A DNA stretch of 36,600 nucleotides, taken from assembly GCA_029882915.1 (NCBI GenBank), contig JAOUJZ010000018.1, positions 1 to 36,600 on the forward strand, in the 5' to 3' direction. Below, piece after piece: positions 1 to 8,856 of this stretch. Origin of the DNA: Gammaproteobacteria bacterium. GTDB taxonomy: Bacteria; Pseudomonadota; Gammaproteobacteria; Nitrosococcales; Methylophagaceae. How positions within the stretch are numbered: position 1 is the stretch's first letter; the number at the start of each line of letters is the position of its first letter. The notes beneath the pieces were generated by a model. That model saw only the letters and a list, made by a program, of their open reading frames with translations, was not told the DNA's origin and searched no databases. Made by a program: the position numbers and the translations under genes.

Positions 1-234
1 AACTTGAATATGTAAAGTCGAATCAAGCGACGCACCTTCCTCCACTGAACCATCAATATTACAACAAACCAGATCCGCTACTTGCAAGGTATCTGCACAA
101 CAGCCAGTCGGTGTCACCCATATTTCATCATGCCAGCGAAAAGACGCGTTACCGCTGTGAGAATCATTACAACCGTATTTTCGTAACCAGCCATAATGTT
201 TGACCAGTTCTTGCTTTAATTGCTCACGACTCAT
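1..234 (-). CDS. Class II aldolase/adducin family protein, N-terminal part (runs off window)
   Basis: The reverse strand reads from an ATG at 234 to the window edge without a stop (78 codons), beginning MSREQLKQELVKHYGWLRKY. The segment SHSGNASFRWHDEIWVTPTG resembles the N-terminal phosphate-binding Ser-Gly-Asn loop and the following strand of the class II aldolase/adducin fold (FucA, AraD, MtnB). The zinc-binding His residues and the C-terminus lie outside the window, so the substrate cannot be told. The first 11 bases overlap the end of the upstream TPR gene, which suggests that it is the last gene read from, or is coupled to, the TonB-type operon. The family call is by motif only. Confidence 0.7.
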   Translation of the reverse strand, partial: MSREQLKQELVKHYGWLRKYGCNDSHSGNASFRWHDEIWVTPTGCCADTLQVADLVCCNIDGSVEEGASLDSTLHIQV

Positions 235-1453
235 CACTTGTTTCATCCTCAAGTTGTCTTTCTATATAACGCAACCATTGACCAGCCTGGTTACGTTCAT
301 TTTCAAATGCCACCGCATGACTGAATAGATTTTTCGCCTGAGCTAAATTACCAACATGAAACTGTGCCATGCCCAATAATAATGATGCTGAACCGACTTG
401 TTCACCTTTCAATTTTTTCAGTGATTTTGACAATGGTTCAATAGACTGCTGCCATTGTTCCATCGAAATCAGCACTTGAGCATATTTCAAATCGGACTCG
501 CCGCTATCATCAAGTTCTGTCATTTGTAGAAAAATATCCGCTGCTTTTTGTTGTTCTTTTGCAGCTAACCAACTTTCTGCTAATGAACTTAGATGTTCGA
601 AATCAGCCTTAATTACACCTTTATCAATGGCATTTGTCAGCAATTGTGCCGATTTGTATGGAACGTGAAGATAGCGATACATGGCAGCCAGATTAATTAA
701 TGTATTGGCATCACCCAATTCCAGACGCTGAGCCAACGTTTTTACTGCCAGCGCGGCAAACTCTCTATTTTGCTGTAAATACAATGCTGACAATTGTGCC
801 CAGTACGTTTTCTGGTACGGGTAGTCCTCAACCAGTATTTCCAGAACTTTAATAGCTTCTTTGTATTGTTTTAACTCAAGATGAGCCGACAATAAAACTT
901 GATACCATGCTTCTTTCGGAGATGGATCATTTTTAATTGCACGCTGAATGTGGTCTATGGTTTTTTTATAATTTTCGATCCGATAATAAGCACTCGCCAG
1001 CAATACGTGAGCACTGTTAGGCGGCGAACTTTCTGTAGTTAGCCATTGCTCCAGTAACGCAATTCCATCTTTATAGCGCTCATCTGCCAATAGTAGCTGT
1101 GCCAGATTATATCGCAGATTTTGGCTGACCTTTTCTGGTAGTGCATTCGCATCAAGCGCCTGCTGAAATGCCTCACCGGCGTTTTTATAATTTTCACTTG
1201 CAGAATATAAATACCCCAGTGTTTGCTGCACTACTGCCAAAGTATACGACCCTGTTTCGGCCTGTTTTAACAATGCCTTGAGCTTACTTTCAGCTTCAGA
1301 ATATTTCTCAACGGCCATTAAATCCTGTGCAGCGCTCAGTGCTTTATATGTTTTTTCAGTAAGTAGGTACTGACTATCATCTTTAGCTTCCGTCACAGTA
1401 ATAACCAACAGCAACAGAATAATAAACTGAATTTTGAGGAGTGATTGCATCAT
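224..1453 (-). CDS. TPR-repeat periplasmic protein of TonB2-type operon
   Basis: This 409-residue protein opens with a hydrophobic export signal (about residues 5-23, ending near TEAKDD) followed by degenerate tetratricopeptide repeats almost to the C-terminus. Clear TPR-type segments are the helix pairs around residues 60-100, 140-180 and 180-215. It starts directly after the TonB stop codon with no gap, and is the distal gene of the DUF3450-TtpC-ExbB-ExbD-TonB set. In Vibrio TonB2-type operons a TPR protein commonly occupies this place; its proposed role is as a periplasmic partner of the energy-transducing complex. Two ATGs stand in tandem at the start, so the start is uncertain by one codon. 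The function is inferred from position. Confidence 0.8.
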   Translation of the reverse strand: MMQSLLKIQFIILLLLVITVTEAKDDSQYLLTEKTYKALSAAQDLMAVEKYSEAESKLKALLKQAETGSYTLAVVQQTLGYLYSASENYKNAGEAFQQALDANALPEKVSQNLRYNLAQLLLADERYKDGIALLEQWLTTESSPPNSAHVLLASAYYRIENYKKTIDHIQRAIKNDPSPKEAWYQVLLSAHLELKQYKEAIKVLEILVEDYPYQKTYWAQLSALYLQQNREFAALAVKTLAQRLELGDANTLINLAAMYRYLHVPYKSAQLLTNAIDKGVIKADFEHLSSLAESWLAAKEQQKAADIFLQMTELDDSGESDLKYAQVLISMEQWQQSIEPLSKSLKKLKGEQVGSASLLLGMAQFHVGNLAQAKNLFSHAVAFENERNQAGQWLRYIERQLEDETSDES

Positions 1454-2104
1454 TTATTTTGCCAGTTTAAACTCGATTTCTTGGGTTGCCTGCCGTTCAA
1501 CCGGTTGTCCATCGACTACTTTTGGTTTGAACTTCCACTTCAATATCGCCGTTAATGCTGATTTATTAAAAATATTTTCTGGATTTGCATTCACCACGAC
1601 CGGATCACGTACCTGCCCGTCTTTGGTAATTGTAAAAGACACGGTAACCACTCCTTCTATTCCACGACGTGAAGCTGCTCGAGGATAACGTGGTGGAATG
1701 CGCACCAGAGGAATGACTTCATCATCCATCATAGGTGCACTCACTGGTGTTGGCGCAACGCTTGTTGCCGCACCAAAATCACCTAAATAAGGGCCCCCTG
1801 TAATATTCATCGGAATATCTATCCGTGGAATATCGAGCTCTGGTACTGGGGTTTGAGGCTTACTGATCTGAGGTGTTGGCGCCTTAGGTGGTGGTGGCGG
1901 TTTTTTAGGAGGAGGTGGTTTTTTAGGTAGATCCCTCCGTTTTGTTTCTGTTCTATCGTCACGTTTTAGTCGCACAAAATCAAGCAAGCGAATATCATCT
2001 GTCACCCGACGTTCAATACTGTTTGCTGATGTCATGTGTTGCATCAAGGTAAACAAACCAAGATTTACCAATACAGCAATGAGCAACCCAATGGTTAACC
2101 GCAT
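1454..2104 (-). CDS. tonB: TonB family protein (energy transducer)
   Basis: The protein has 216 residues with the classic TonB layout. An N-terminal membrane anchor (about residues 3-22) is followed by a periplasmic proline-rich spacer (KKPPPPKKPPPPPKAPTP, about residues 60-80). The C-terminal TonB domain (about 130-216) contains the YPRAASRRGIEGVV start and the LKWKFKP core. TonB passes proton-motive force from ExbB/ExbD to TonB-dependent outer-membrane receptors. It lies 12 bases after exbD and abuts the TPR gene. The short length and the cassette context point to the TonB2 rather than the TonB1 type. Confidence 0.93.
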   Translation of the reverse strand: MRLTIGLLIAVLVNLGLFTLMQHMTSANSIERRVTDDIRLLDFVRLKRDDRTETKRRDLPKKPPPPKKPPPPPKAPTPQISKPQTPVPELDIPRIDIPMNITGGPYLGDFGAATSVAPTPVSAPMMDDEVIPLVRIPPRYPRAASRRGIEGVVTVSFTITKDGQVRDPVVVNANPENIFNKSALTAILKWKFKPKVVDGQPVERQATQEIEFKLAK

Positions 2105-2116
2105 TAATAGCTGTCC

Positions 2117-2524
2117 TTAATCACGTTGTGCGGCAATGGACACATTAGCAACGCCAGCCAGCCGTGCCTGATCCATAACTTCAATCAATAATCCGGTTTT
2201 CGCTTCTTTATCAGCGAGGATAATCACCGAACCCTCCGGGTTCTCGGCATGCATTCGTTCAACATTTGCCCTAACTGCACGCCGATCAATCTGACGTTTA
2301 TCCATCCATACCTCACCGTTAGGGGTAATCGATATCAAAATATTGGCTCGTTCTTTTTTGACTGCTGTTTTTGCTGAGGGACGACTTACATCAACACCCG
2401 TTTCTTTCACAAAAGAAGTAGTCACAATAAAAAAGATCAATAGGATAAATACCATATCAATCAAAGGCGTCATATTGACTTCAGCTATAACGCCACTCTG
2501 GCGACGTGAATGTCTATTTCTCAT
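2117..2524 (-). CDS. exbD: Biopolymer transport protein ExbD
   Basis: The protein has 135 residues with the ExbD/TolR layout: a short basic cytoplasmic N-terminus, one transmembrane helix (about residues 19-39, LIDMVFILLIFFIVTTSF) and a periplasmic domain. The Asp in the LIDMVF segment is the conserved membrane acidic residue needed for proton use in the family. The gene follows exbB by 8 bases and precedes tonB by 12, so it belongs to the same transcript. It partners ExbB/TtpC in the inner membrane. Confidence 0.94.
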   Translation of the reverse strand: MRNRHSRRQSGVIAEVNMTPLIDMVFILLIFFIVTTSFVKETGVDVSRPSAKTAVKKERANILISITPNGEVWMDKRQIDRRAVRANVERMHAENPEGSVIILADKEAKTGLLIEVMDQARLAGVANVSIAAQRD

Positions 2525-2532
2525 ACTTGTGT

Positions 2533-3057
2533 TTAATCCCTTCGTAACGCATCGGCGACATTGTCAACTTCACGTGTTATACGCTGTTCAAGCTGAGTGC
2601 TGAAATACATGCCCGACAAAGCGGCCAATAAGCCCCCCATCGTTGTAATCAAGGCCACTGATATACCTCCGGCCATTCCTCTAGCATTACCTGTTCCAAA
2701 TACCGTCAAAACATCAAAGGTCTGTATCATGCCATCTACCGTACCTAGTAGCCCTAACATTGGCAAAGCAACAATTAACGTCCGAATAGACATTAAGTAA
2801 CGCTTTAATGACATAGTGGTTTCAGCAATCATTCCTTGACGAATTTTTTGTGCATACCAGCTACCCCGTTCTCGTCTTTGATGCCAGTCACTAATCATAG
2901 TTTTGAACTGTTTAGGGTGAATCACGTATACAAACAGGTATCGCTCTATGATTAAAGTCCACATCAGTAAAGAGGCCAGCAAAATAATCCAAAGCACCAG
3001 ACCGCCATTTTCCATCAGCAGTTGAATATTAAATAGGTTACTACTTAATATTTCCAT
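2533..3057 (-). CDS. exbB: Biopolymer transport protein ExbB (MotA/TolQ/ExbB proton channel)
   Basis: This is a short ExbB of 174 residues with the start taken at MEILSSNLFN. A longer reading frame opens at 3102, but the extra 15 residues lie wholly within ttpC and do not look like family sequence. Features are an N-terminal transmembrane helix (LVLWIILLASLLMWTLI) and the proton-channel signature PMLGLLGTVDGMIQTF, followed by a second hydrophobic pair with GGISVALITTMGG. The start overlaps the end of the ttpC gene by 17 bases, implying translational coupling. It forms the cytoplasmic-membrane channel with ExbD. Confidence 0.92.
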   Translation of the reverse strand: MEILSSNLFNIQLLMENGGLVLWIILLASLLMWTLIIERYLFVYVIHPKQFKTMISDWHQRRERGSWYAQKIRQGMIAETTMSLKRYLMSIRTLIVALPMLGLLGTVDGMIQTFDVLTVFGTGNARGMAGGISVALITTMGGLLAALSGMYFSTQLEQRITREVDNVADALRRD

Positions 3058-4399
3058 GCTGCTTTTCTGCGTTACGTGCAACCAGAGCAGCACTTTCTTC
3101 ATCTAAAATCTGTACCAGTCGATTGCTTTTGCTTGATAAAGCGCTATGAATCAATAAAATTGGAATAGCGACTGCAAGCCCTAACTCAGTGGTCACCAGT
3201 GCTTGTGAAATCCCGCCAGACATCAGTTTTGGGTCACCCGTACCAAATAAGGTAATTGATTGAAATGTCTCGATCATGCCAGAAACAGTTCCTAAAAGCC
3301 CTAACATTGGCGCTATCGCGGCCAAAATGGCAAGAGTAACCAATCCACGTTCAATCTTTGGAATTTCACGCAAAATTGCCTCATCTAATTTTAAGGATAA
3401 TGTTTCAACATCTTGTGCCAAACTTTCACTATAAACCGATAAAATACGGCCTAATGGGTTATCAACATTCGCTTTAGTTTGTTTTTGTTGTTCTGCTACA
3501 CCGCGCCCCACCGTAGTCAACGAGATAAAGCGTTGTAACGCGATCAACAAACCAATTACACCTAAAATAAGAATAATCAGCCCAATCCAGCCCCCTTGCT
3601 GAATACGTTCTTTCAAATCCGGCGTTTGAACGAGCAAAGCCATAATGGCGCCACGCGTTGGGTCAATCACCACAGGCTGTAATGAACCATCAGTTGTTGT
3701 TTCAAAGTCATCAATTAAATCGCGAAGACGATCAACCGGTTGACGACCAAGCTCTACCAAACTACCCGTTTCTGGCAAGTACCTTAAAAACTTGCCATCA
3801 CTAAAGGCGGAGAATACGCCTACACGAGTTACATCACGTTCCTCAACCTTGCCTTCAGCAGTAATCACTGGTGCTGAAAAACGATTAACTTTGGCTGATT
3901 CAGTCATTTCCTCCTGTAACAGGATCCAGAAATCTCGTAACTCCTGAATGGTGGGTTGCTGTTTTCGTTCTGCTAAGGAAGACAAGAAGGAACCGCGATT
4001 GGGTTTATGTGCCGATATCATGGAGTTTTCCAGTACACCACGGCTATCATTAGCCATCTGGCGAACCGTACCAAAAAGTTCACCTAAAGACCCTGACTTC
4101 TCCTGTAATAAGGCCTCTTTTTGTGTCAGCGTTTGTTCATGTTTCTGAAATGATTGATTAAGGAGAGCTGTTCTTTTTTCCTGAAAAGCCAGTTGCGCTT
4201 TGGCCTCTGCCAATAACTTTTCCTGGTCGTCGCGAGCAGTCACAAACTCCACTTCACGCAATTTGTTTTGCTGTTGTTCAAGTACTCGTTCCCGTTTTAC
4301 CTGGTCAAGTAATGCATCCAGATCAGCCGGCTTTTCTGCTGCCTGAAGCACCGGTAACGAAAATAAACTCAGGACTGCCAGCGAGATAACTTGTTTCAT
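3041..4399 (-). CDS. ttpC: TtpC-type MotA/TolQ/ExbB family protein with periplasmic coiled coil
   Basis: The protein has 452 residues. It has a signal peptide (about residues 1-20, ending LQAAEKP), then a Lys/Glu/Gln-rich coiled-coil stretch (about 25-100) and a periplasmic domain. A transmembrane helix (about 272-292) leads into a C-terminal ExbB-like domain with the signature PMLGLLGTVSGMIETF. This two-part form is TtpC, a required extra component of TonB2 systems in Vibrio. It starts four bases before the DUF3450 stop (ATGA overlap) and overlaps exbB. Two ExbB-like subunits are therefore encoded back to back. Confidence 0.88.
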   Translation of the reverse strand: MKQVISLAVLSLFSLPVLQAAEKPADLDALLDQVKRERVLEQQQNKLREVEFVTARDDQEKLLAEAKAQLAFQEKRTALLNQSFQKHEQTLTQKEALLQEKSGSLGELFGTVRQMANDSRGVLENSMISAHKPNRGSFLSSLAERKQQPTIQELRDFWILLQEEMTESAKVNRFSAPVITAEGKVEERDVTRVGVFSAFSDGKFLRYLPETGSLVELGRQPVDRLRDLIDDFETTTDGSLQPVVIDPTRGAIMALLVQTPDLKERIQQGGWIGLIILILGVIGLLIALQRFISLTTVGRGVAEQQKQTKANVDNPLGRILSVYSESLAQDVETLSLKLDEAILREIPKIERGLVTLAILAAIAPMLGLLGTVSGMIETFQSITLFGTGDPKLMSGGISQALVTTELGLAVAIPILLIHSALSSKSNRLVQILDEESAALVARNAEKQHGNIK

Positions 4400-5163
4400 T
4401 CAGTCACCTCCACTGTTTTAATCGGCAATACCAACAAGTCTGGCGGTAATTGTTTTCTTGCAACCTTTATGGCTTTCGCTACCGGTTCGCGGTAATCATC
4501 ATCCAGTTGTTTCCATTGCTGATCCCACATGCCCACTTCCTGACCGTCTAATGTCAAATAGTACAAACTCACTCGACCGATACGAAGAAACTCGACTGTT
4601 CTTGTAGCATCTGCCATGGTCAGGTCACCCTGATAAGCCTCTATCGTTCGACCATATTCTGTTTCTACCTGATAGGCTTCAAGAATACGGCGATATTTTT
4701 CGGCTATCGTGACATCTGATCGCTCCATTAATGTCTTTAACTGCACCACTCGGTCCTGTCGTTCATCGGGTAAAAAAGGAATATCCAATTCCACAAATTG
4801 CGCCATCGCATCAATCATTTTTAACATCAACGGTACAATGTCGCGCTGAGTACTCTCGATATTACGTAATTGTATGTCGATGGAATCCAGTTCTTTTTTT
4901 TGGGAAGAAACTAACCTGTCAAGCTGATCGTTATAAGCGTGCAAACTGTCTGTTTGTCGTAATACCTCACGATATTCTTCCAACATCTGAGTCGTTTCAT
5001 CAGCAAGATTATCAATCTGTTGTTGTGACTTCTGGGCTGCAATGTCAGTGTCAATCTGGGTTTCTATTGCCTGTTTGATATTACCCGCATAAATAACTTG
5101 TGACACAAGCATAAGTAGCAGTGGCAACATCCAGTTTATTTTCACCCAATTTTTTTTCTGCAT
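4396..5163 (-). CDS. DUF3450 family periplasmic coiled-coil protein
   Basis: The protein has 255 residues with an N-terminal hydrophobic signal (about residues 11-26, ending VIYAGN). A long predicted coiled coil follows (about 35-110), then a domain with DIPFLPDER and a WDQQWKQL segment near the C-terminus. These match DUF3450, a family that regularly heads TtpC-ExbB-ExbD-TonB operons. Its exact role is unknown; a periplasmic accessory of the TonB2 complex is the usual inference. It is the first gene of the operon and overlaps ttpC by four bases. Confidence 0.85.
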   Translation of the reverse strand: MQKKNWVKINWMLPLLLMLVSQVIYAGNIKQAIETQIDTDIAAQKSQQQIDNLADETTQMLEEYREVLRQTDSLHAYNDQLDRLVSSQKKELDSIDIQLRNIESTQRDIVPLMLKMIDAMAQFVELDIPFLPDERQDRVVQLKTLMERSDVTIAEKYRRILEAYQVETEYGRTIEAYQGDLTMADATRTVEFLRIGRVSLYYLTLDGQEVGMWDQQWKQLDDDYREPVAKAIKVARKQLPPDLLVLPIKTVEVTE

Positions 5164-5308
5164 AAATTATCTATCCGTCTACGTGATGGAGTTTTAAACA
5201 CTCTATTTAGGATGTGGCCATCAATAAATTCAAACGACAATCTTAACAAGAGAAACGCCTACAGGGAATGTCAATTTTAATTTATAATTGTTTTTTTCAG
5301 ACAAAAAA

Positions 5309-5334
5309 AAGGCCCGACATTTTAGTCTGGCCTT
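5309..5334 (-). terminator. Rho-independent terminator
   Basis: Read on the minus strand, AAGGCC and GGCCTT pair (six bases). After one mismatch GAC/GTC extends the stem around a six-base loop, and the hairpin is followed by a run of eight T. It ends whatever transcript runs leftward from the kinase/regulator pair or from the repeat region just after it. Confidence 0.8.
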
Positions 5335-5344
5335 AAACCTTCAT

Positions 5345-5484
5345 AAAGAAGGAGAGAGAAATATAAGTTGCTAAGAAGCTGATTTCTTAAAACTTGCTAC
5401 ATAGAATACAGATGTCAATCTCATCTGGAATGAGTGACTCCTCCCAATAAATCGGGAAAAACCTCCTTTTTTCTCTCCTTCTTT
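5345..5484. repeat. 13-base inverted repeat with 114-base spacer
   Basis: The arm AAAGAAGGAGAGA at 5345-5357 is the exact reverse complement of TCTCTCCTTCTTT at 5472-5484, and a G-T pair plus three A-T pairs can extend it inward. On the minus transcript the right-hand arm is a strong Shine-Dalgarno-like AAGGAGAG, so pairing would hide it. A small inner hairpin (CCCGA/TTGGG) and a second purine run GGGAGGAG lie in the loop. Confidence 0.6.
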
Positions 5485-5497
5485 TACTTTCAATCAC

Positions 5498-6133
5498 TTA
5501 CGATGACAATCCATGACTGATAGCAAAGCGCATTAACTCCGCTGTTTTGCTGATATCCAGCTTACTTTTGATCTGGGTAAGGTTATTTGCGACAGTTTTA
5601 TAACTAATGCCAAGGACTTCTGATATTTCATTCATGCTTTTCCCTTCCCCCAGAAGACGGAGAATTTCTAATTCACGACGTGATAAATCACTCAAGGCGC
5701 TGGTACCAGCGCCTATATTCAACATAGCTAACTGCTGTGCTGTATCAGGACTGAGATAAACTTTCCCCTCTAATACCTTTTCTACTGCTTCTACCAAATG
5801 ATCAGCCGCATTATTTTTAGTGATATAGCCTCTGGCACCTGCCTGCATGGCTCGTGATGCAAAAACAGGATCTTCATGCATACTAAACATCAGTACCTTG
5901 GCATTTTCTCGATTAGCACGCATTTTTCGTAACACTTCCAGACCACCTATACCAGGCAAGGTGATATCTAGTAACACAAGGTCCGGGTAGTTTTCCTGAA
6001 ATAAGCGATATCCTTCCTCTCCAGTTTCAGCTTCGATAACTTCAGCAGTTGGAATTTGCTGAATCAGCTGACGACAACCAGCCCTGACAATGGGATGATC
6101 ATCTACCACCAGAATTGTTATTGATTCTTTCAT
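5498..6133 (-). CDS. LuxR/NarL-family response regulator
   Basis: The protein has 211 residues. The receiver domain (about 5-122) has acidic pocket D11-D12, phosphoacceptor Asp56 in LVLLDITLPG, and the conserved Lys in GYITKNNAA. The C-terminal LuxR-type helix-turn-helix (about 146-205) contains LSRRELEILRLLGEGKSMNE. The ATG overlaps the stop of the kinase gene by four bases, so the two form a pair. It is a paralog of the regulator at 20822. Targets cannot be read from the sequence; in methylotrophs such pairs often control methanol-oxidation genes, but that is inference. Confidence 0.9.
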   Translation of the reverse strand: MKESITILVVDDHPIVRAGCRQLIQQIPTAEVIEAETGEEGYRLFQENYPDLVLLDITLPGIGGLEVLRKMRANRENAKVLMFSMHEDPVFASRAMQAGARGYITKNNAADHLVEAVEKVLEGKVYLSPDTAQQLAMLNIGAGTSALSDLSRRELEILRLLGEGKSMNEISEVLGISYKTVANNLTQIKSKLDISKTAELMRFAISHGLSS

Positions 6134-7470
6134 GTGTTGTCATTTCCTTTTAATGGAATTAATACACGTACTTGCAACCCACGGCTTTCCGCCGTATCAA
6201 AAGCGATACGACCACCCAATGCTGACACTCGCTCACGCATACCAATCAAGCCAAATCCTCTCGCAACATTAGTGTCAAGACCAATTCCATCATCAGTAAC
6301 GGAGACTTTTAACGCCTGAGCTTCAAGTCGTATTTCTACTTTGACATGATGGGCATGGGCATGGCGCACACAATTGGTAGTACATTCCTGCACAATTCTA
6401 TAAACCGTCACTTGAACCGTATCGGGTAACATTCGAAAATCGCCGACAAAATCCCATTCCCAATCAATCTCAGGCTGTCGATCTCGCCAATTTCGTAACA
6501 TATCACGCAATGCATCTGCCAACCCTAAATCATCTAGTGTCATCGGTCGTAGTCGACTTAACATTTTACGTACTAATGACTGAATGTGATTGGTGATCGT
6601 CTTAACCGAACCGACTTTTTCTTCTATTTCAGTTAATAAATGCTCTCCTGCAATACGTTCAATTTCAGCTAAATCAACGCGTATTCCAAATAAACAGGGT
6701 CCCAACTCATCATGTAACTCGCGCGCTAAATCACGTCGCTCTGTTTCTTGGACGGCCAACATATTTCCAGCCAGAGCATGATTCTCGGCCATAGTTTTTT
6801 CCAGTACCCCAGCCATATGATTAAAACGAATTTGAATGGGTGTTAATTCTTTTACTACCGATGTTTCCACACGGGCTGAAAAATCCCCTTTTTCCAGATT
6901 TCCCAACGCTTTGGCCAGTTGATCTAATGGCGTAAGACCTTGTCGTAATGCAATATAAACTAACCCAACAATGAGTACCAAAAAGAAAGTACCCAGCCAG
7001 AATAGCACCTGCACATCTCGCCACACTTCGGTGACTTCGTCACTTGGATCGGCTTCCACCACCAAATAGCCATAAGATTTACTGCCTTTAGTAATCAAAC
7101 GCCTAAATGCTACGGCTTCTGGCTCCATCAGTTTAATGAACCAGTTTGGAGCATCAGGTTTATGGATAAATCCGATTTTTTCAGACTCCAAACCTATTAA
7201 TGGTTGTCCATGCATATCTTCAAACCAAGAGCGAATATGACGTGTATCACGTACGCTATCGACTATCGCTGTCAACCGTATACCCAGATCTTTAGAAAAA
7301 CGCAGTGTCGGTAACGCATTTATCAACAGTCCTTTTGCTAACTTGGTACTCGACTCCATTTCAGCCACTAAGGCCTGGCGAGCATTTTGCACCATAAAAA
7401 AGCCTGCGGCGGTGAAATTAATCAACAATATTATCGTCACAATCACTACTATGCGAAATTTTAAGCTCAT
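6130..7470 (-). CDS. NarX/UhpB-type sensor histidine kinase
   Basis: The inner-membrane kinase has about 446 residues. A first transmembrane helix (about 6-24) and a periplasmic sensing segment (about 28-150) are followed by a second helix (VLFWLGTFFLVLIVGLVYIAL) and HAMP. The HisKA_3 dimerisation domain has the phosphorylated His in ERRDLARELHDELG (near residue 253), and a HATPase domain ends the protein. The start at MSLKFRI is preferred because the paralog at 23181 begins MSLKVRV; an ATG two codons upstream (7476) is the alternative. Unlike the paralog it has no PAS domain. It is translationally coupled to the regulator gene. Confidence 0.9.
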   Translation of the reverse strand: MSLKFRIVVIVTIILLINFTAAGFFMVQNARQALVAEMESSTKLAKGLLINALPTLRFSKDLGIRLTAIVDSVRDTRHIRSWFEDMHGQPLIGLESEKIGFIHKPDAPNWFIKLMEPEAVAFRRLITKGSKSYGYLVVEADPSDEVTEVWRDVQVLFWLGTFFLVLIVGLVYIALRQGLTPLDQLAKALGNLEKGDFSARVETSVVKELTPIQIRFNHMAGVLEKTMAENHALAGNMLAVQETERRDLARELHDELGPCLFGIRVDLAEIERIAGEHLLTEIEEKVGSVKTITNHIQSLVRKMLSRLRPMTLDDLGLADALRDMLRNWRDRQPEIDWEWDFVGDFRMLPDTVQVTVYRIVQECTTNCVRHAHAHHVKVEIRLEAQALKVSVTDDGIGLDTNVARGFGLIGMRERVSALGGRIAFDTAESRGLQVRVLIPLKGNDNT

Positions 7471-7548
7471 AATCATCGGTATTCTGGCTAAGATGGGATA
7501 GAATTATCGCACATCTTCACTTTGTATTTAGACATTTAGGAATCAGCG

Positions 7549-8829
7549 ATGCAAACCAACCACGATCTTTTTTCTCTGGCTCAACAACATATTCCCGGTG
7601 GCGTGAACTCACCAGTTCGTGCTTTTAAAGGTGTTGGTGGTGATCCGGTTTTCTTTCGCGAAGGTCAGGGTGCGTGGTTAACCGATGCTGAAGGTAAACG
7701 TTATATAGACTATGTAGGCTCTTGGGGACCAATGATTCTTGGTCATGCTCATCCTGATGTTATAAGTGCAGTGCAAGAAGCAGCCTCGCATGGTCTGGGA
7801 TTTGGCGCCCCAACAGAAATTGAAATTGAAATGGCTGACACCTTATGTCGATTAGTACCTTCTATGGAACTAGTACGCATGGTGAGCTCTGGTACTGAAG
7901 CCACAATGAGTGCCATTCGTCTGGCCCGCGGTTTTACCGGTCGCGATAAAATCGTCAAATTTGAAGGTTGTTATCACGGTCACGCTGATTCATTGTTAGT
8001 TAAAGCAGGATCAGGCGCACTCACTCTAGGGGTACCTTCATCTGCAGGCGTTCCCGCATCACTGGCCGAACACACATTGACTTTACGTTATAACGATCTG
8101 GATTCTGTCCATGGCTGTTTTGCTGACTTAGGTGATCAAATTGCCTGCATTATTGTTGAACCTGTGGCCGGAAATATGAATTGCATCCCTCCTGAAGAAG
8201 GATTTCTTCAAGGTTTACGAGAAATTTGCGATCAATCTGGTGCCATATTGATTTTTGATGAAGTCATGACTGGTTTCCGTGTTGCTTTGGGTGGTGCCCA
8301 ACAATATTATGATGTCAAACCAGATTTGACTACCTTAGGTAAAGTTGTCGGCGGTGGCTTACCTGTTGGCGCTTTTGGTGGTAAACGTGAGGTGATGGAA
8401 CATATTGCACCACTGGGCCCCGTTTATCAGGCAGGTACTTTATCCGGTAATCCTGTTGCTATGGCTGCAGGATTGAGTACACTCAAACTCATCCAAAAAC
8501 CTGGCTTTCATCAACAACTTGATGCTACTGCCAAAGCGCTGGTTTCTGGACTAAAACAACGTGCCGAGAAAGCAGGTATCGGGCTAGCGATCAATCAAGT
8601 CGGCGGTATGTTTGGGCTGTTTTTTACCGATGACAAAGAAGTCCACACCTACGAACAAGTTGTTGCTAGCAATCAGGAACGTTTTAAGCGTTTCTTCCAC
8701 GGTATGCTTGAACATGGCGTATACCTCGCCCCTTCAGCCTTCGAAGCAGGCTTTGTATCAGCCGCCCATGGCGACGCTGAAATTCAGGCGACATTGGATG
8801 CCGCTGAGCAGGTATTTACTACCCTGTAA
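7549..8829 (+). CDS. hemL: Glutamate-1-semialdehyde 2,1-aminomutase
   Basis: The protein has 426 residues, full length for the family. It converts glutamate-1-semialdehyde to 5-aminolevulinate in C5 haem synthesis, using pyridoxal phosphate in the cytoplasm. It opens with the family start [17 protein letters not shown]. The PLP Lys lies in [18 protein letters not shown], and the Asp motif is [10 protein letters not shown]. It is divergent from the kinase gene with a 72-base promoter region between. sbcB follows after 27 bases. Confidence 0.97.
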   Translation: MQTNHDLFSLAQQHIPGGVNSPVRAFKGVGGDPVFFREGQGAWLTDAEGKRYIDYVGSWGPMILGHAHPDVISAVQEAASHGLGFGAPTEIEIEMADTLCRLVPSMELVRMVSSGTEATMSAIRLARGFTGRDKIVKFEGCYHGHADSLLVKAGSGALTLGVPSSAGVPASLAEHTLTLRYNDLDSVHGCFADLGDQIACIIVEPVAGNMNCIPPEEGFLQGLREICDQSGAILIFDEVMTGFRVALGGAQQYYDVKPDLTTLGKVVGGGLPVGAFGGKREVMEHIAPLGPVYQAGTLSGNPVAMAAGLSTLKLIQKPGFHQQLDATAKALVSGLKQRAEKAGIGLAINQVGGMFGLFFTDDKEVHTYEQVVASNQERFKRFFHGMLEHGVYLAPSAFEAGFVSAAHGDAEIQATLDAAEQVFTTL

Positions 8830-8856
8830 AAATTTAAAGGACGTTCAAAACCAGTC

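Larger units (their letters stand above)
5164..5497. other. Gene-free stretch between regulator gene and TonB2 operon
   Basis: This 334-base stretch has no convincing long gene. From right to left on the minus strand it holds, after the regulator stop, one arm of a 13-base inverted repeat and two purine-rich Shine-Dalgarno-like runs. It then has a tiny possible frame (5371-5424, 17 codons, MRLTSVFYVASFKKSAS), the second repeat arm and a terminator hairpin. The leftmost 100 bases must carry the TonB2-operon promoter. A TGTTAAGAT extended -10-like motif is visible there, but no convincing -35 partner or Fur box. Confidence 0.6.

Noticed and set aside
5371-5424. 17-codon frame MRLTSVFYVASFKKSAS as a real peptide gene
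   Set aside because: The nearest strong purine run is about 13 bases from the ATG, too far for a normal start, and no known peptide matches; kept only as a note within the structured region.
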